DNA from: Planococcus antarcticus DSM 14505
GTDB lineage: Bacteria > Bacillota > Bacilli > Bacillales_A > Planococcaceae
Direction of reading: 5' to 3'
DNA: 64,000 nucleotides
NCBI RefSeq assembly: GCF_001687565.2
Contig: NZ_CP016534.2
Span: 3,476,501 to 3,540,500, forward strand
Below are positions 63,052 through 64,000 of the stretch, piece by piece; position 1 is the first letter of the stretch; the number at the start of each line of letters is the position of its first letter. The notes under the pieces were generated by a model that saw nothing but the letters and a program-made list of their open reading frames with translations, was not told the DNA's origin and did no database searches. The position numbers and the translations under genes were made by a program.

Positions 63052-63246
63052 TCAGAGAGGTTCAGGCTTTCCGCCATTGTATCCAACAAATAATTTTTGG
63101 AATGGAGTCAACTTGTTTGTTCGAACCAAAAAAATTCGATTTGGTTCAATCTCTACATCAAGTACAGTATCCTCAGTTTCATCGAATTTGGCTTCCTGCA
63201 GGAGATTTTTTATAAATCGAACCGCTATACTGTTAATCCAATTCTG
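63052..63246 (-). pseudogene. MazE-type antitoxin, decayed
   Basis: Minus-strand frame QNWINSIAVRFIKNLLQEAK, FDETEDTVLDVEIEPNRIFL and VRTNKLTPFQKLFVGYNGGK: this is the AbrB/MazE fold (WGNSIAVRIPK...). There is no start codon, a TAA lies three codons before the block, and a TGA at 63052 precedes what looks like the normal end (DEVEPVGKKDW). The order antitoxin then toxin is that of mazEF. Confidence 0.7.
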
Positions 63247-63689
63247 AAGTTAAACCTCTTAATAACTAACTTTTCGCTTGATTTCCAGCATACGAATAAG
63301 CTCCTCAAAATGCTATTTAGACACTTAGTATTTACGACGTATCTGCATATAACAAGTGATTATTCCTTTAGTATTTATCCGATCAACCTTCTTCATTAAA
63401 AAGAAAGAAAGATTCTTTTCGAAATAGTTTTTTTCTCTTCTACTTAATCGAGCTTTTCACTTTATGTTACTTCTGATAATTCGTCATATGTTGACCGAAA
63501 AATGATGATGTTAATTTTTATAAAATAGACTACCGGCATAAGAAAGCAGTTAAGATGGAGGATGTTTTTAGAAATAATTAAGAATTTTCAAAAATATATT
63601 AGAATTTACTATCTTGCTATTGATGAATCAATTAAACTTAAGGAACATGGGAATTAATACCTTTTTTATTTTAAAGGAGATTCAGCTCG
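63247..63689. other. Non-coding stretch
   Basis: AT-rich sequence without supported genes; a plus-strand frame at 63097-63399 is the shadow of the antitoxin remnant. Confidence 0.4.
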
Positions 63690-63871
63690 ATGAAATGCTT
63701 AATCGATCCTCTAAAAAAACTATCCATTAAAGTTGGTATACAGGAGATCGGTGTTTTTTTGCGGCCACTCCGCTAAAAAAAGGAGAGTTTATAGACGTGG
63801 ACTGTTATATTAAAACGCTCAATGCTCAAGAAGATTATTTGAAATGTGTTTATTACTTTCTGTTCAAATGA
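63690..63871 (+). pseudogene. Short broken frame of unknown family
   Basis: ATG 63690 with AAAGGAG ten bases upstream encodes 28 residues (MKCLIDPLKKLSIKVGIQEI...) and stops at 63776. In another frame from 63743 sense-like sequence continues (GDRCFFAATPLKKGEFIDVD CYIKTLNAQED) to TGA 63871. It may be one gene broken by a shift. I do not recognise it. Confidence 0.3.
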
Positions 63872-63934
63872 CAGCAAATTGATCGTGATCTCACTTGATA
63901 ACAAAAGAAAAGATCATACTACTGGAGATGGGTT

Positions 63935-64000
63935 ATGTTAAATAAATACAAGAAATCATATAAAAAAATTACATAGGTCTGTGATCTTTCATGCCTGGCG
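63935..64000 (+). pseudogene. Ruined second copy of the ribT 5' end
   Basis: ATG 63935 with GGAG upstream reads MLNKYKKSYKKI, then a stop; the following bases CATAGGTCTGTGATCTTTCA TGCC match, with small changes, the codons for AMGLLSFMP of RibT. The intact copy at 46597 starts MLTRYKRSNEKIAMGLLSFM. The frame continues past the right edge. Confidence 0.45.

Noticed and set aside
63097..63399. 100-codon plus-strand frame
   Set aside because: Antisense to the MazE remnant; no ribosome binding site.
1..64000. CRISPR arrays, prophage or conjugative modules, tRNA and rRNA genes
   Set aside because: I looked for regularly spaced repeats, phage structural genes, tRNA cloverleaf ends and rRNA sequence and saw none.

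Overview
The window reads as a chromosomal segment of a low-to-moderate GC Firmicute of the order Bacillales. Gene content points to the Planococcaceae (Planococcus/Planomicrobium type): strong AGGAGG ribosome binding sites, an IS231-like element, ba3 oxidase, Ohr/OhrR, a GutM-type sorbitol PTS, a Fnr with a C-terminal iron-sulfur motif and a RibT homologue. The family assignment is inference from protein resemblance; no rRNA or tRNA gene was seen.

Layout. 1-3400 is decaying sequence: an iron-transport binding-protein remnant with a Fur box, a membrane-protein gene stopped by one nonsense codon, a frameshifted lipoprotein gene and one intact secreted protein. 3.4-10.2 kb carries a TspO-like protein, an XRE regulator/membrane protein pair, two aldo/keto reductases and a VmlR-like ABC-F ribosome protection ATPase behind an attenuator with a three-codon leader ORF. 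10.2-17 kb carries a degenerate 21-bp repeat, an alpha/beta hydrolase, a sortase with its own internally duplicated surface substrate, and the alkylation-repair operon adaA-alkA-ogt.

17.3-27.6 kb is a catabolic island: a SorC-family regulator, a 2-oxoacid (acetoin/pyruvate type) dehydrogenase complex E1alpha-E1beta-E2-E3, a small zinc-ribbon protein, a SAF-domain NAD-dependent dehydrogenase and a glucitol-type PTS (IIC, IIBC, IIA, GutM). The PTS and dehydrogenase-complex promoters carry nearly the same operator just downstream of their -10 boxes, so the two operons look like one regulon, perhaps for a polyol whose pathway I cannot name. An IS231-like element (27868-29473, 12-bp target duplication) follows, then a FusB-type EF-G-binding protein.

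30.6-43.7 kb is a complete phosphonate system: phnF, phnGHIJK, phnM, phnL, a PHP-domain cyclic phosphodiesterase in place of phnP, the phnDCEE transporter, an SDR and an amino-acid racemase. pabA and a fused pabB-pabC follow, then ribT. 47.5-52.4 kb is a class I ribonucleotide reductase operon (thioesterase-R1-R2-flavodoxin) under a cobalamin riboswitch. 52.5-60.7 kb holds stress and respiration genes: a PAS-STAS protein, glutathione peroxidase, ohr with a frameshifted ohrR, ba3 cytochrome oxidase with small subunits and a perfect Fnr box, fnr itself and a universal stress protein. 61-62.3 kb is an M23 peptidoglycan hydrolase. The last 1.6 kb is again decayed: a broken mazEF toxin-antitoxin pair and a second, ruined ribT start.
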